Source: CAVSUR01 sp963731285
GTDB taxonomy: Bacteria > Actinomycetota > Actinomycetes > Streptosporangiales > Streptosporangiaceae
Length of the DNA stretch: 64,000 nucleotides
Assembly: GCA_963731285.1 (NCBI GenBank)
Contig: CAVSUR010000001.1
Location: 186,001 to 250,000 of the forward strand
Direction of reading: 5' to 3'
Within the stretch, counting starts at the first letter, position 1. The number at the start of each line of letters is the position of its first letter. Made by a program: the position numbers and the translations under genes. Shown here one piece after another: positions 25,790 to 35,338 of this stretch. The notes under the pieces are model-generated. The model searched no databases. It saw nothing but the letters and a program-made list of their open reading frames with translations, and was not told the DNA's origin.

Positions 25790-27082
25790 GCTCGTGCCGG
25801 CGTCACTGCGCTGCGCACCGGAGGCCATCCGGCGGATGAGCCTGCGCTCCGGTATATCGGGCACTTCGACACCGGCACGTCCGTCTGCCTGACGGGCGAG
25901 CAGCCTGGCATACCGGGCGACCAGCGGGCCGGCCGTGGCGCCGTGCACGACGACGCTGAGCAGCACGGTGATCGTGATGACGGCTACGGCGTGACCAGCC
26001 GCGGGACTGCCCAGGTCCTCCAGGGCCAGGAGGGCGAACACCACCGACGCCAGGCCGCGGGGGCCGAACCAGCCCATCAGGGCGACCGTGGGCCAGCCGA
26101 GACGCGTGCCGACCAGCGCGACCGCGACCGGCGCCATCCGGATCACCGTGAGGCTGAGCACCGCGTACAGCACGAGCTGCCAGGTCAGGCCCTTCATCGC
26201 AGGCACGATCGCGACCGCACCGAAGGACAGCCAGACCAGCAGGGACACCAGGGCCCCGGTTTCCTCGACGAACGGCACCAGGGGCTCGCCGCGCCGGCCG
26301 CCGGTCGTGCCGAATGCGAGCCCGCCGACGAACGCGGCGACGAAACCGTTGCCGTGCAGCGCGAGCGCGGAGGCGTACGCGCACACCGCCAGGCCCAGGA
26401 CCGCCGAGCCCGCGAAGCCCTCAGCGGCCCAGCCGCGCCGGCGCGCCGCGTTCACCAGCAGGCCGCCGGCACTGCCCACGGCCATGCCGATCAGAATGCC
26501 CAGGGCCAGGTCGGCCGCGGCCGCCGCCGGGCCATGCCCGGCGAGCTCGCCTGCTGTCGCCGCACCAGCCAGGGCCACCGACACGAAGGGCGTGGCGATC
26601 CCGTCGTTGAGACCGCTTTCGACATTGATCAGCCGGCGGATGCCGGCCGGTATCGCCGGGTTGGTCATCACGCCAGCGCCCAGCGCGGCGTCGGTCGGCG
26701 CCAGCGCCGCGCCCACCAGCAGCGCCAGCCAGATGTTCCCCCCGCCCACCAGGGCCAGCGCCAGCAGCGTGCCCAGGCCGATCGTCAGCGGAAGCGCGAC
26801 CCCGAGAAGCCGCAGGTACAACCCCGCGTCCGCGCGCAGCTCGTGCAGTCCGACCCGGGACGCATCGCAGAACAGGACCAGGACGAGCGTGAACTCCGCC
26901 AGTTCCTTGATCAGCTCATTGCTGGGCTCGATGCCCAGGGACAGCAGCGGCCCGTGGGTGAGCAGGAACCCGGCGATGACGAAGGTGATCGGCGCGGTGA
27001 CGTCGAACCGCTCCAGCCGGGCCGACAGCGTGCCCCAGCCGAACACCAGCGCGGCCACGATGGCCAGGTCGGCAACGCTCAC
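25772..27082 (-). CDS. Cation:proton antiporter (CPA1/NhaP type)
   Basis: A 436-residue protein with about twelve spans, opening LAIVAALVFGWGTLSARLERF. Family marks: ITFVIAGFLLTHGPLL, the GAALAPTDAALGAGVMTNPA region with the paired acidic residues after an INVESGLNDG loop (ion-binding ND motif), and WFGPRGLASVVFALLALEDL near the end. It would exchange Na+ or K+ for protons across the membrane and help keep internal pH. The last residues SSSTGR and the stop codon are encoded inside a degenerate copy of the regulon palindrome, suggesting that the C-terminus was replaced by a rearrangement. No palindrome is seen in front of the gene. Confidence 0.9.
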   Translation of the reverse strand: MSVADLAIVAALVFGWGTLSARLERFDVTAPITFVIAGFLLTHGPLLSLGIEPSNELIKELAEFTLVLVLFCDASRVGLHELRADAGLYLRLLGVALPLTIGLGTLLALALVGGGNIWLALLVGAALAPTDAALGAGVMTNPAIPAGIRRLINVESGLNDGIATPFVSVALAGAATAGELAGHGPAAAAADLALGILIGMAVGSAGGLLVNAARRRGWAAEGFAGSAVLGLAVCAYASALALHGNGFVAAFVGGLAFGTTGGRRGEPLVPFVEETGALVSLLVWLSFGAVAIVPAMKGLTWQLVLYAVLSLTVIRMAPVAVALVGTRLGWPTVALMGWFGPRGLASVVFALLALEDLGSPAAGHAVAVITITVLLSVVVHGATAGPLVARYARLLARQADGRAGVEVPDIPERRLIRRMASGAQRSDAGTSSSTGR

Positions 27083-27156
27083 GGCCGCATCCCCCTCTCC
27101 CCGCGCTCACCAGGCACCTCGGGCCAGTTGCCGGTGCAACAGCGCCGAGGGTACTG

Positions 27157-28034
27157 CTATCCGAGGGTGGTGACGAGGATCGCCTTGATGGTGTGGAGGC
27201 GGTTCTCGGCCTGGTCGAACACGATGCTGGCGGCTGAGTTGAACCTCACCGCTCACCTCGAGGCCGGTGGTCATACCGGTGTGCTCCATGATCTCGCGGC
27301 CTACGGTGGTGTTGGGGTCGTGGAACGCGGGCCGGCAGGGCATGAACTTGACCGCCCGGTTCCCCGATTTCTCCAGCAGGGCGGCGTTGACCTGATACGG
27401 CGTGAGGATCTTGACGCGTTCGACCCACACGTCCTTGGACTCGCCCATCGACACCCACACATCGGTGTGGATGAAGCCGACGCCGAAACGGCTTCGGCCG
27501 GGTTCTCGGTGACGGTGATGCGCGCGCCCATGTTGAACCGGCAGCCGCCGGTGAACGCGTAGGCGATGGCGTCATACGGCTTGTTGCTGGCCTCGTGCAT
27601 GGTCAGGAAGTCGGCGAGCATCTGGGTGGGGTGCCCTCGTCGGTCAGACCGTTGTACACCGGCACCCCGGCGTGGGCGGCGAGTTCTTCCACGTCGGCCT
27701 GCCGGCTGCCCCGGTACTCGATCGCGTCGTACATGCGGCCCAGCACCGCGGCGGTGTCGGCGATCGGCTCCTTGTGCCCCAGCTGCGAGCCGGACGGGTC
27801 CAGGTAAGTCACATGCGCGCCCTGGTCGTAGGCGCCGGCCTCGAACGCGGAGCGGGTGCGGGTGGAGGTCTTCTTGAAGATCAGCGCGATCTCCTTGCCA
27901 TGCAGCCGCTGCGTCTCGGTGCCGGCGTACTTGGCCAGCTTGAGCGCCTCGGCGAGGCGCAGCAGGTAGCGCAGCTCGCGCGGGGTGAAGTTAATCTCCT
28001 TGAGGAAGCTGCGGTTTTTCAGGTTGAACGCCAC
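27157..28034 (-). pseudogene. arcB: Ornithine carbamoyltransferase (catabolic, arcB-like), broken
   Basis: The start is intact (FNLKNRSFLKEINFTPRELR, carbamoyl-phosphate motif KKTSTRTRSAFEAGAYDQGA, IADTAAVLGRMYDAIEYRG). A frameshift after NGLTDE leads to PTQMLADFLTMHEA and YAFTGGCRFNMG, which jumps directly to ARITVTENPAEAV; about 30 residues that normally lie between are deleted. Further frameshifts separate DVWVSMGESKDVWVERVKILTPYQV and the end FMPCRPAFHDPNTTVGREI and TGLEVSGEV. Deletion plus at least three frameshifts make it non-functional. It follows the arcA-like gene on the same strand, the usual arginine deiminase pathway order. Confidence 0.85.
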
Positions 28035-28058
28035 GGAAGGCTCCCGTCCTGGTGCGGG

Positions 28059-29544
28059 TCAGAAGGCGGGATCGCGTTCGATCGGGCAGGTCATGCAGTG
28101 GCCCCCGCCGCGGCCCTTACCGAGCTCGAACCCGGCGATCGTGATGACCTCGATCCCGGCCTTGCGCAGCGCGGTGTTGGTCCCGGTGTTGCGCTCGTAG
28201 GCCACGACAACTCCGGGCTCCAGCGCGACCACGTTGTTGCCGTCGTCCCACTGCTCGCGCTCGGCCTCGAAGGAGTCGCCGCCGGTTCGACGATGCGCAT
28301 CTTGCCCACGCCCAGGGCCTTGGCCATCAGCTCGGGCAGCGATCCCTGCTGCTCCTCCACCACCAGGTCGCCGGCCGCCTCGCCCGGCCGGATCGCCCAG
28401 GTGCGCGCCCCGCCAACCACCTGCGGGAACAGGGTGACCAGGTCGCGGTCGCACATCGTGATGACCGTGTCCATGTGCATGTAGCTGCGAGACTTGGGCA
28501 GGTGCACCGCGAGCATCTGGGTCGCCGACCCGGCCCGGAACAGCGAGCGGGCGATCCACAGCACGGCCTGCGGGGTGGTGCGCTCGCCCATGCATCATCA
28601 CGGTGCCGTTGCCCGATCGGCTGCACGTCGCCGCCCTCGATGTGGGCGCGGCCCCAGTCCTGGCTGATGCCGCCCAGCCAGATGGGGAATTCCTCGGCGG
28701 CGAACATCGGGTGGAACCGGTAGATGGCCTCCATGATCATGGTCTCGGGCTTGCGGGCCGGCTTGGTCATCGGGTTGAGAGTGACCCCGTCATAAATCCA
28801 GCACGACGGGTCGCGCTGGAACAGCAGGTTCGGCGGCGGCGGCAGCAGCATGCTGGTCGGGTCGGCCGACTCCCACACCAGCCCGAGGTTCTGCGCGACG
28901 TCGGCCTTGGTGATCGCACCGATCAGGAACTCCGCCACCAGCGCCGCGTCCGCGGTCTGGGCCCACTCGCGAGCCCGGTCCGCCACGATGCTGACCTCGA
29001 GCTCGTTGAGGATGTGCTCGCTGGCCCAGTCCCTGACCCCGGGCTCGGCAAGCGCCTCGGCCAGCAAACGCTCGGCGTGGTACACCTCGACGCCGCGGTC
29101 GCGCATCACCTCGCAGAACATGTCGTGCTCGGCCTTGGCCCGGGCGACCCACAGCACGTCGTCGAACAGCAGTTCCTCGGCGTTCGACGGGGTCAGGCGG
29201 GTGTGCTCCAGGGTCGGCCGGTGCACCATGACCCGGCGCAGCCTGCCCACCTCGGAGTGCACCAGCACCACGATGCCCGTGGCCACCTGCGCGATGGCGA
29301 AACTGGCCGCGCAGACGATCAGCAGCATGATCTTCATCGGGTTGGCCAGCTGCCCCCGCGCGACCACCCAGACGCTGGGCGGCGGCTCGGTCGGCAGCTC
29401 GTTGGGCCCGTACTCGGCCAGCCGCCGCGTCACCTCACCGGCGCCCAGCCCGCGATCCGCTTCGACATTCATCGTCCGGGCCGCTTCCTCCGCGGACAGG
29501 GCGTACCAGGCGGCGTGCTCGGCGGGCTGCTTGGTGGTGGTCAT
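28059..29544 (-). pseudogene. arcA: Arginine deiminase fused to a P-type ATPase N-terminus, frameshifted
   Basis: Residues about 1-93 are not deiminase: HAAWYALSAEEAARTMNVEA, GLGAGEVTRRLAEYGPNELP and ANPMKIMLLIVCAASFAIAQ are the N-terminal domain and first membrane span of a cation P-type ATPase. The frame then passes straight into arginine deiminase at VHSEVGRLRRVMVHRPTLEH. Deiminase catalytic residues are present across frames: Asp in FQRDPSCWIYDG, Glu/Asp in EGGD, His in YMHMDTVITM and the final Cys in GGGHCMTCPIERDP. At least three indels (near 28595, 28610 and 28285) break the frame. The enzyme would make citrulline and ammonia, raising pH and feeding ATP synthesis; as written it is inactive. 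Confidence 0.85.
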
Positions 29545-29563
29545 TGTCGGCTTCCTTAAGGAC

Positions 29564-30632
29564 CTAGCTCGCGACCGGGACCCGCTTGGCCCGGTCCGCC
29601 CGCACCCGTTTCCACCAGAAGTCGAGAACGACGCCGAGCACGATGATGCCCAGCAACGTGGCGATCGAGGCCGGCTCGTGGATGAGGGTGGTGAACACGA
29701 ACATCACCAGGACCACGCCCGCCGAGGCGATCGCGATCGCGAGGATGAAGGGGTTCGCGCCGGTCTCGGACCGGACCCGGAAGTGGGCCGCGGTGATCAG
29801 CGTGAAGATCAGCAGGGTCACGGCGCTGCCGATGGAGAGGATCGCGTCCAGCTTGAACACCACGGCCAGGATCAGGCACGCTACCGCCTCGATCAGCAGC
29901 CCGGTCGACACCCGCCCGCCGAGCTTGCGCGCCATCAGCGGCGGGAACTGCCCCGTTTCCGCCAGCCGCTCGGACAGCCCGGGGGCCGGGTACAAGCCCG
30001 CGTTCGTGGCCCCGGCCGTGGCGAACAGGGCGGTGATGCTCATCAGCCAGTAGCCCGCCCGGCCGAGCAAAACAGCCAACGGTCGACATGAACGCCAGCG
30101 CCGCGAACTTCACCACGGTAGTCCCGACCTGGGCCGACCCCATGTTCTTGACCCCGGACAGGTTGATCGCCGCCGGGATCCACAGCCCCACCAGCACCAG
30201 CAATACGGTGAGCAGCTTTTTGTGGCCGGTGTTGATGAAGTGCTCGACGTACAGGACCCAGCCGACCGCGATCGCCGCGTTGCCAGCCCACGCGGTGATC
30301 CAGTACGACCACGCGTTCGCGGACCCCAGCCGGTTGCCGAACGCCACCCGCGCGTAAGCGTACGGCCCGCCGTCAGCCGGCAGGCGCCGCGACAGGGCGG
30401 CGAACAGGAGCGCCAGCACGAGCGCACCCACGGTCGTCAGCGCCATCGACACCAGGGTGATTGGCCCGTAGAACGCCAGCGAGGTCGGCAGGTTGAAGAT
30501 GCCGACACCGATGATGCTGCCCACGATCAGCGCCATCGCCGCGGTGAGACCGAATTGATGCGGACTTCCGCCCTCAGCGGGCTCGCCGGCCGCCCCGGGG
30601 ATTCCCCCGGAGATGTCAACCTTATCCGTCAT
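29564..30632 (-). pseudogene. arcD: Arginine/ornithine-type APC antiporter, internally deleted
   Basis: The N-terminal half is intact from the ATG at 30632 (FGLTAAMALIVGSIIGVGIF, LSRRLPADGGPYAYARVAFG, WSYWITAWAGNAAIAVGWVL, GVKNMGSAQVGTTVVKFAAL). Near 30080 it jumps to the end part in another frame (YWLMSITALFATAGATNAGL, TGQFPPLMARKLGGRVSTGL, FVFTTLIHEPASIATLLGII). Around 150 residues covering the central spans are missing. First gene of the arc set and placed just downstream of an intact palindrome promoter (30707-30753), so the promoter outlived the genes. Amino-acid exchange of arginine for ornithine would have been its task. Confidence 0.8.
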
Positions 30633-30706
30633 CGCTCACCCCTAGCCGGCCCGCGGTGACGCGTGAGCGTCGTCTGCTGGCCGCTCCCGTCCGGAGACTG
30701 CAGCCA

Positions 30707-30753
30707 GATCCTGTTCGGGCGGCCTGGGAGCGTCCTCACCCATCCGAGGGTGA
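30707..30753 (-). promoter_or_regulatory. Palindrome promoter for the arc genes
   Basis: TCACCCATCCGAGGGTGA at 30736-30753; on the minus strand CAGGAT (30712-30707) follows after 23 bases. The stop codon of the upstream APC permease gene is formed by the outer TGA of this palindrome. Confidence 0.75.
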
Positions 30754-32217
30754 TTTCCGACCGCTTGTGGCGGCGTCGGCGGTCAGCGCAGCGTGGTCAT
30801 TTCCGGCTGGTCCGAATACCTGGCCCAGTGTGTCGAAGCTGGCGGGGTGCCGGCGCCGGAGGACGCCGGCGGCGATGACCCCGAGGCCCAGCCATCCGAG
30901 CGCGGCGAAGGGCAGCAGGCCCATCAGGTCGTGAGTGCGCCGATGAAGGATTCCCCACATCGGAAACAGGAACATGACGGCGGCCGTGGCCGGGATGAGC
31001 AGGTGCCGTCCGGGCCGGAACTCGCTGCGGAACTCGGTGCGGAACGCGCGGATGACTGCGATGTTCACGGCTAGGTAGATGAGCACCACCGCTAGCCCGG
31101 CGGCTCCGGCGAGGTACCCGAACGTGCGCGGGCCGCCGAACGCGCAGGTCAGGGGCAGTCCCAGCACCAGCGTAAGGGCGACGACGCAGCCGATCGCGAC
31201 GACGGGGGTACGGCGCCCGGACAGCCGGGCGAGCGGCCCCGGCAGGACCCGCTCGCGGCCCATGGCGAACAGGATCCGGACGGCGGCGTTGGCCACGGAG
31301 ATGACGAAGCCCAGGCCGGTGAGCACGACCACCAGGTCGATGGCCCACAGCGCCGATGGTGACCAGTACCGGCTGGTGAGATACCCCAGCGGGCTGGGCT
31401 GCTGAGTGAAGCCTGGGATGCCGTCCCGCCCTACGCCGAACATCTCCGCGCACACGACGAGCAGGTAGAAAACGCCGGTCACGATGACGATGCCGATTAT
31501 GCTGGCGGGGACGGAACGGCGGGTGTTCCTGGCCTCCTCGCCCAGCGCGGCGGCGGTCTCGAAGCCGGCGAAGGCGGTGATGCCGTAGATCATCGCGCTG
31601 GTCAGGTCGGTGAGCTGGCCGTTCGGCGAGGATGCCGGGGAGAACACCGTTACCGAGTAATGGGCGGGCCCGACCTTCACCAGGATCGTGACGGCCAGCG
31701 CCGTGATGACCGCCACTTCCCCCAGGGCCAGCACCAGATCGGCCCAGGACGAGGTGCCGATACCCAGGTAGGCGACGCCGCCGACCGCCCCCAGGATCAC
31801 CACGAACAGCACCCAGGCGCCGACGGTAACATGCAGTGTGTCGGCCAGCAGCTGCGCTGCGTACGCGCTGGTCAGCGCGATGCCAGCGGGCACGTACAGG
31901 GCGTAGCCGAAGACCATCATCCAGCCGGTCAGGAAGCCTCCGGCCCGGCCCAGCCCGCGGCTGTTGTAGGTGTACAGCGATCCGGCCGACGGCAGCCGGC
32001 CAGCGAACTCCGCGATGCTGACCGCGCAGCACAAGGACGCGGCGAACGCGATGAGCACGACCAGCGGAGACGCGAACCCGGCGCGGGACACGAGAATGAC
32101 CAGTCCGCCCACGACCGCGCCCGCGGGCGCGACGTTGCTCGTGCCGAACGTGATGACTCGCGCCGGCCCGACGGCCCCGCGAGCCAGCCCCCGAGTCTCT
32201 TGGCTGCTAGCGCCCAT
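30736..32217 (-). CDS. APC-superfamily amino-acid permease
   Basis: 493 residues from the ATG at 32217 (GAAAGG eight bases upstream); an in-frame GTG at 32262 lacks a site. Twelve spans. Signatures: GPARVITFGTSNVAPAGAVVGGLVILVSRAG in helix 1, AEFAGRLPSAGSLYTYNSRGLGRAGGFLTGW, the helix 6 AMIYGITAFAGFETAAALGEEARNTRRSVP, and the C-terminal cytoplasmic tail. Family transports amino acids with protons; closest in style to basic-amino-acid or ethanolamine-type permeases without a clear substrate mark. The gene has its own palindrome promoter upstream (32439-32484) and a long leader with strong inverted repeats. Its last codons SPSDG-stop are encoded by the next palindrome. Confidence 0.9.
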   Translation of the reverse strand: MGASSQETRGLARGAVGPARVITFGTSNVAPAGAVVGGLVILVSRAGFASPLVVLIAFAASLCCAVSIAEFAGRLPSAGSLYTYNSRGLGRAGGFLTGWMMVFGYALYVPAGIALTSAYAAQLLADTLHVTVGAWVLFVVILGAVGGVAYLGIGTSSWADLVLALGEVAVITALAVTILVKVGPAHYSVTVFSPASSPNGQLTDLTSAMIYGITAFAGFETAAALGEEARNTRRSVPASIIGIVIVTGVFYLLVVCAEMFGVGRDGIPGFTQQPSPLGYLTSRYWSPSALWAIDLVVVLTGLGFVISVANAAVRILFAMGRERVLPGPLARLSGRRTPVVAIGCVVALTLVLGLPLTCAFGGPRTFGYLAGAAGLAVVLIYLAVNIAVIRAFRTEFRSEFRPGRHLLIPATAAVMFLFPMWGILHRRTHDLMGLLPFAALGWLGLGVIAAGVLRRRHPASFDTLGQVFGPAGNDHAALTADAATSGRKSPSDG

Positions 32218-32309
32218 GCCGCGGCCTTTCGTGCTTTGACGCGCTGCTCGCTGGACTGTCACGTCGGGCCGCCCGCCTGTCCCGGGCCGCCTGGAACCTG
32301 ACCTTGGGT

Positions 32310-32423
32310 GGCGTCAGCCAGCGTAACGGGCATGGTGACCGTCCCGATAGGGACGGAAGCTTTCCCAGCGACGCCAGAAGTCTCACCAGGACTGCACCGG
32401 TACCCCCGGACGTTCCCGGTGCA
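32310..32423 (-). promoter_or_regulatory. Structured leader of the APC permease (inverted repeats)
   Basis: Between the permease start and its promoter are three nested or successive pairings: TGCACCGG/CCGGTGCA (32393-32400 with 32416-32423), GGCGTC/GACGCC (32310-32315 with 32370-32375), and inside it the perfect hairpin CCGTCCC-GATA-GGGACGG (32339-32356). If the start point is near the -10 box at 32439, all three lie in the 5' untranslated RNA. I do not recognise a known riboswitch class. Confidence 0.4.
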
Positions 32424-32438
32424 CGGCTTTGACTCTCC

Positions 32439-32484
32439 AGGCTGTTCGGGCGGTCTCGGGAGCCCGCCACCCTTCCCAGGATGA
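32439..32484 (-). promoter_or_regulatory. Palindrome promoter for the APC permease
   Basis: CCACCCTTCCCAGGATGA at 32467-32484 (two or three changes from consensus), then on the minus strand CAGCCT (32444-32439) after 22 bases. The flank TGTTCGGGCGGTCTCGGGAG repeats that of the arc and MFS promoters. Confidence 0.6.
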
Positions 32485-32497
32485 TTCCCGCCGCCCC

Positions 32498-35135
32498 TCA
32501 GAGCAGGCGCAGGTCAACGGCCCGCTCAATGGCCTCCGCACGTGACGCCACGCCGAGTTTCTGGTAAATCGACCGGAGGTGAGTCTTGACCGTATTCCGC
32601 GAAATGTAGAGCGTGGCGGCCATCTGCAGGTAGGTACTGGTCGGCAGGAGCTTCAGGATGCGCAGCTCAGCCGGGGTCAGCGGCTCGGCGAGCGGTTGTC
32701 GGGACTGGGAGCCGTCCTGCTGCGTGGCATGCACCCACAAGGCCATATCGACCAGTTGCGCCAGGAACGGGTCCGGTCGCACCTGCCCAAAATGCTCGAT
32801 CAGGTAGCTCGTCACCTGGGGTGCGGTCGTGACGACGGTGTTGCGGAAGCCCTCCTGGCGGGCCGTCTGGACGGCACCGCCGAGGATGCCGGGGGCCATA
32901 GGGTCGCCACGGGCGATCGCCGCGGCGGCCAGGAGTATCTGGCGCTCCAGCGCGCGTCGCGGGGTCAGCTCGCTCAGTGGCGGTGACTGGAGGCGCTCGG
33001 CCGCGGCATGGTGATCGCCGGCGGCCAGGGCGATCCTGGCCTGCAGCAGGCTGCGGCGGGCGCCGCGCAGCCCGCTGGCCAGCTCAGCGGCCGAAGGCAA
33101 GTCACCGAGTGACATGCGGACCAGCGCCTCAGCCTCATCGGCCCGGGCCAGCAGCACCGACCTGGTCCGGCCCAGAACCGGCCGCGCCGCCTGGATGGTC
33201 GCCAGGGCTTCGCGGGCCTGCCCGCGGGCATCCCAGATCCTGGCCCGGTCGAGCAGCGCCAGGAACTCAAACAGGGGCCGCCGCCGCTCCGTTATCGAGA
33301 GCACCCGCTCGGTGAGTTGCTCGGCAGTGTCGAGGTCGTGACGCTCCAGCGCGAGGCCGGCCAGCGCACGCAGATGATCCACGGCGAAGAAATGCTGGCC
33401 GAATCCGAGCCGCCGCGCGCCTGCGGCCGCGGCTTCGGCGGCCTCGACGGCCTCGGCCAGCCGACCGGCCTCGAACCAGGCCAGCGCCAGCGCACCGGGC
33501 ACCAGCACCAGCCTGGCCGACTCGGTGAGCGCGGGCATGGCCAGCGCCGCGGCTGCCTCGCGCTCAACCGCCGGGACGTCTTCCAGGCACGGATAGACGC
33601 GCAGCAGGATCAGCGGGATGGCGGTGCTCCACTCGTCGGTGAGCTGGTTCCGTTCCTGGATGGCTCGCGCGGTGAGGGCCGCGGCCACGGACTGGTTCAG
33701 GTAACCGGTCTGCGCGTAGTGGAAGGACCGCATCGTCGCGAACTGGGCCGCCAGCCTCGTCTCGGGCGAGATGGACGGCCCGGCGCGCTCCACCAGATCG
33801 AGGTAATGGCCGCCGCGAGCTGGGTCACCCGAGAGCAGGAGGTCAGTGGCCAGGGCCAGCAGCCGGTCCGGAGCCGCGGCCAGCAGCGAGGGGTCGACCC
33901 TGCTGAGATCAAGCGGGGCCGGCAGCGCCGGGTCGCGCAGGAAGTCGGGCAGGACCCGGTCCTGCAGCAAGGTCAACGCCTGGTCGGGCTGCTGCGCCGC
34001 GAGGAAGTGCCGGGCCGCCCGCCGTATGTCGCCTGCGGACTCGAACCACTCGCCGGCCCGCAGTTGCAGCTTCTGCTCGCGGGCTCGGTCCCGAGCCCGC
34101 AGCTCGGCGCGCAGCAGCCAGGCGCACCAGATGGTGGAAGCGGAAGCTGGTCCGCTCATCGTCGAGGGGCACCAGGAACAGGTTGGCGGCGTCAATGTCG
34201 CGCAGTAGCGCCGCCGTGTCCTGCCTCCCGGTGACGGCCGCGCACGCACCGGCGGTCAGCTCCCCCAGGACGGAGGTCTCGAGCATGAACCAGGCCACCT
34301 CAGGCAGCTGCTGGTCGAGGACCTCAGAGATGAAGTACTTGGCGATCGCGTGGCCGCCAATCTCTAGCACCCGCGCAGCCCGCGCCGGGTCCGCGGTGCC
34401 GCGCAGCGACAGCGCCACCATCTGCAGCACCGCGGCCCACCCCTCGCTGCGCTGGAGCAGCAGCGCCAGCTCACTGGCACCGACCTCGACGCCGAAGTTA
34501 GCCAGCAGGTCACGGCTTTCGGCCAGGGAGAAATGCAGGTCGCGGTTGCGCAGCTCGCACAGTTCTCCGGCCATCCGCAGCCGGTGCAGCCGCAGCTGCG
34601 GCTCGCTGCGGCTGGCCAGCACCAGCTGGGCGGTCTGGGCCGGCCAGCGCTCGACCAGGTCGGTCAGGTCCCCGGAGACTGCGGGCGCCGCGGCATGGAA
34701 GTCATCGACAATGATCGCCGACCCGGCGGGCAGCTCGGCGGCGTCGTTGGCGATCGACGCGATGACATCGGCCGACATGGCGCCATCCATCGCGAGCAGG
34801 TCGGTGGCATCGGCGCCGAACCCCGGGTCGATAGCCCGGAGGGCCTTGATGAACCCGCCCCAGAAGCGGACCGAATTAGCATCGGCCCTATCGCAGGACA
34901 GCCACGCAGTGGCGCCCGGCGGCCGGGCCGCCGCCCAGCTCGACAGCAGTACGCTCTTGCCCGCGCCCGCCGATCCCACCACCACGGTCAGCCGCTGGCC
35001 GGCCCCGGCTGTCAGCCGGTCATGCAGCACCGACCTATCGACCAGCGTGCTGGGCAGCGTCGTCGGCCGGAACTTCGCCAGCGCGAACCGGGCACCGCGC
35101 GAGGCACCGGCCACGGCCGGCGCGTCATCTGCCAC
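32498..35135 (-). CDS. LAL (MalT-like) LuxR-family regulator, one frameshift
   Basis: One gene of about 870 codons split by a single indel near base 34125, where FRFHHLVR should continue AWLLRAELRARDRAREQKLQ. N-part: P-loop GSAGAGKS (residues 54-61), Walker B SAIIVDDFH, MalT-type sensor motifs (TAQLVLASRSEPQLRLHRLR; DLLANFGVEV). Middle: TPR-like helical repeats rich in Ala/Leu/Arg. End: LuxR HTH (LTPAELRILKLLPTSTYLQM, LYISRNTVKTHLRSIYQKLG). Such proteins are ATP-driven activators triggered by a small molecule. Sitting in the middle of the palindrome genes, it is my candidate activator for them. The only regulon promoter near its own start points the other way. Frameshift may be a sequencing error. 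Confidence 0.85.
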
Positions 35136-35245
35136 AGTTCTCCCAGATCTCTCCCCCCGGCCACAGACCCCTCCTATAACTCAATAGGAGAAGTAGCCCG
35201 ACGGGAAGGGGCCAAAGTCACTTTCGACCAGGAAATCGTCCCGGT

Positions 35246-35291
35246 TCACCCTGGAGTGGGTGATGGCTGTGACCCAGCCGCCGGGCACGCT
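35246..35291 (+). promoter_or_regulatory. Palindrome promoter for the 72-residue protein
   Basis: TCACCCTGGAGTGGGTGA at 35246-35263, then 22 bases, then CACGCT (35286-35291). On the minus side, towards the LAL regulator, no NANNNT hexamer sits at 22-23 bases, so the regulator itself may not depend on this site. Confidence 0.65.
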
Positions 35292-35338
35292 GGTGGCACG
35301 TTAACAGCAGGTGAACCACAGACGGTGAGGCGTAACCC

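Noticed and set aside
25943..27562. Plus-strand open frame of 539 codons opposite the antiporter and arcB genes
   Set aside because: Gln/Arg/Gly-rich shadow of the real minus-strand antiporter; no ribosome binding site or family pattern.
32339..32356. CCGTCCC-GATA-GGGACGG as a DosR/DevR box
   Set aside because: Half-site order is inverted relative to the GGGACT-type dormancy box, and it lies downstream of the -10-like hexamer; better explained as an RNA hairpin.
35136..35263. Autoregulation of the LAL gene by the palindrome at 35246
   Set aside because: No NANNNT hexamer at 21-24 bases on the minus side; nothing supports control of the regulator itself.
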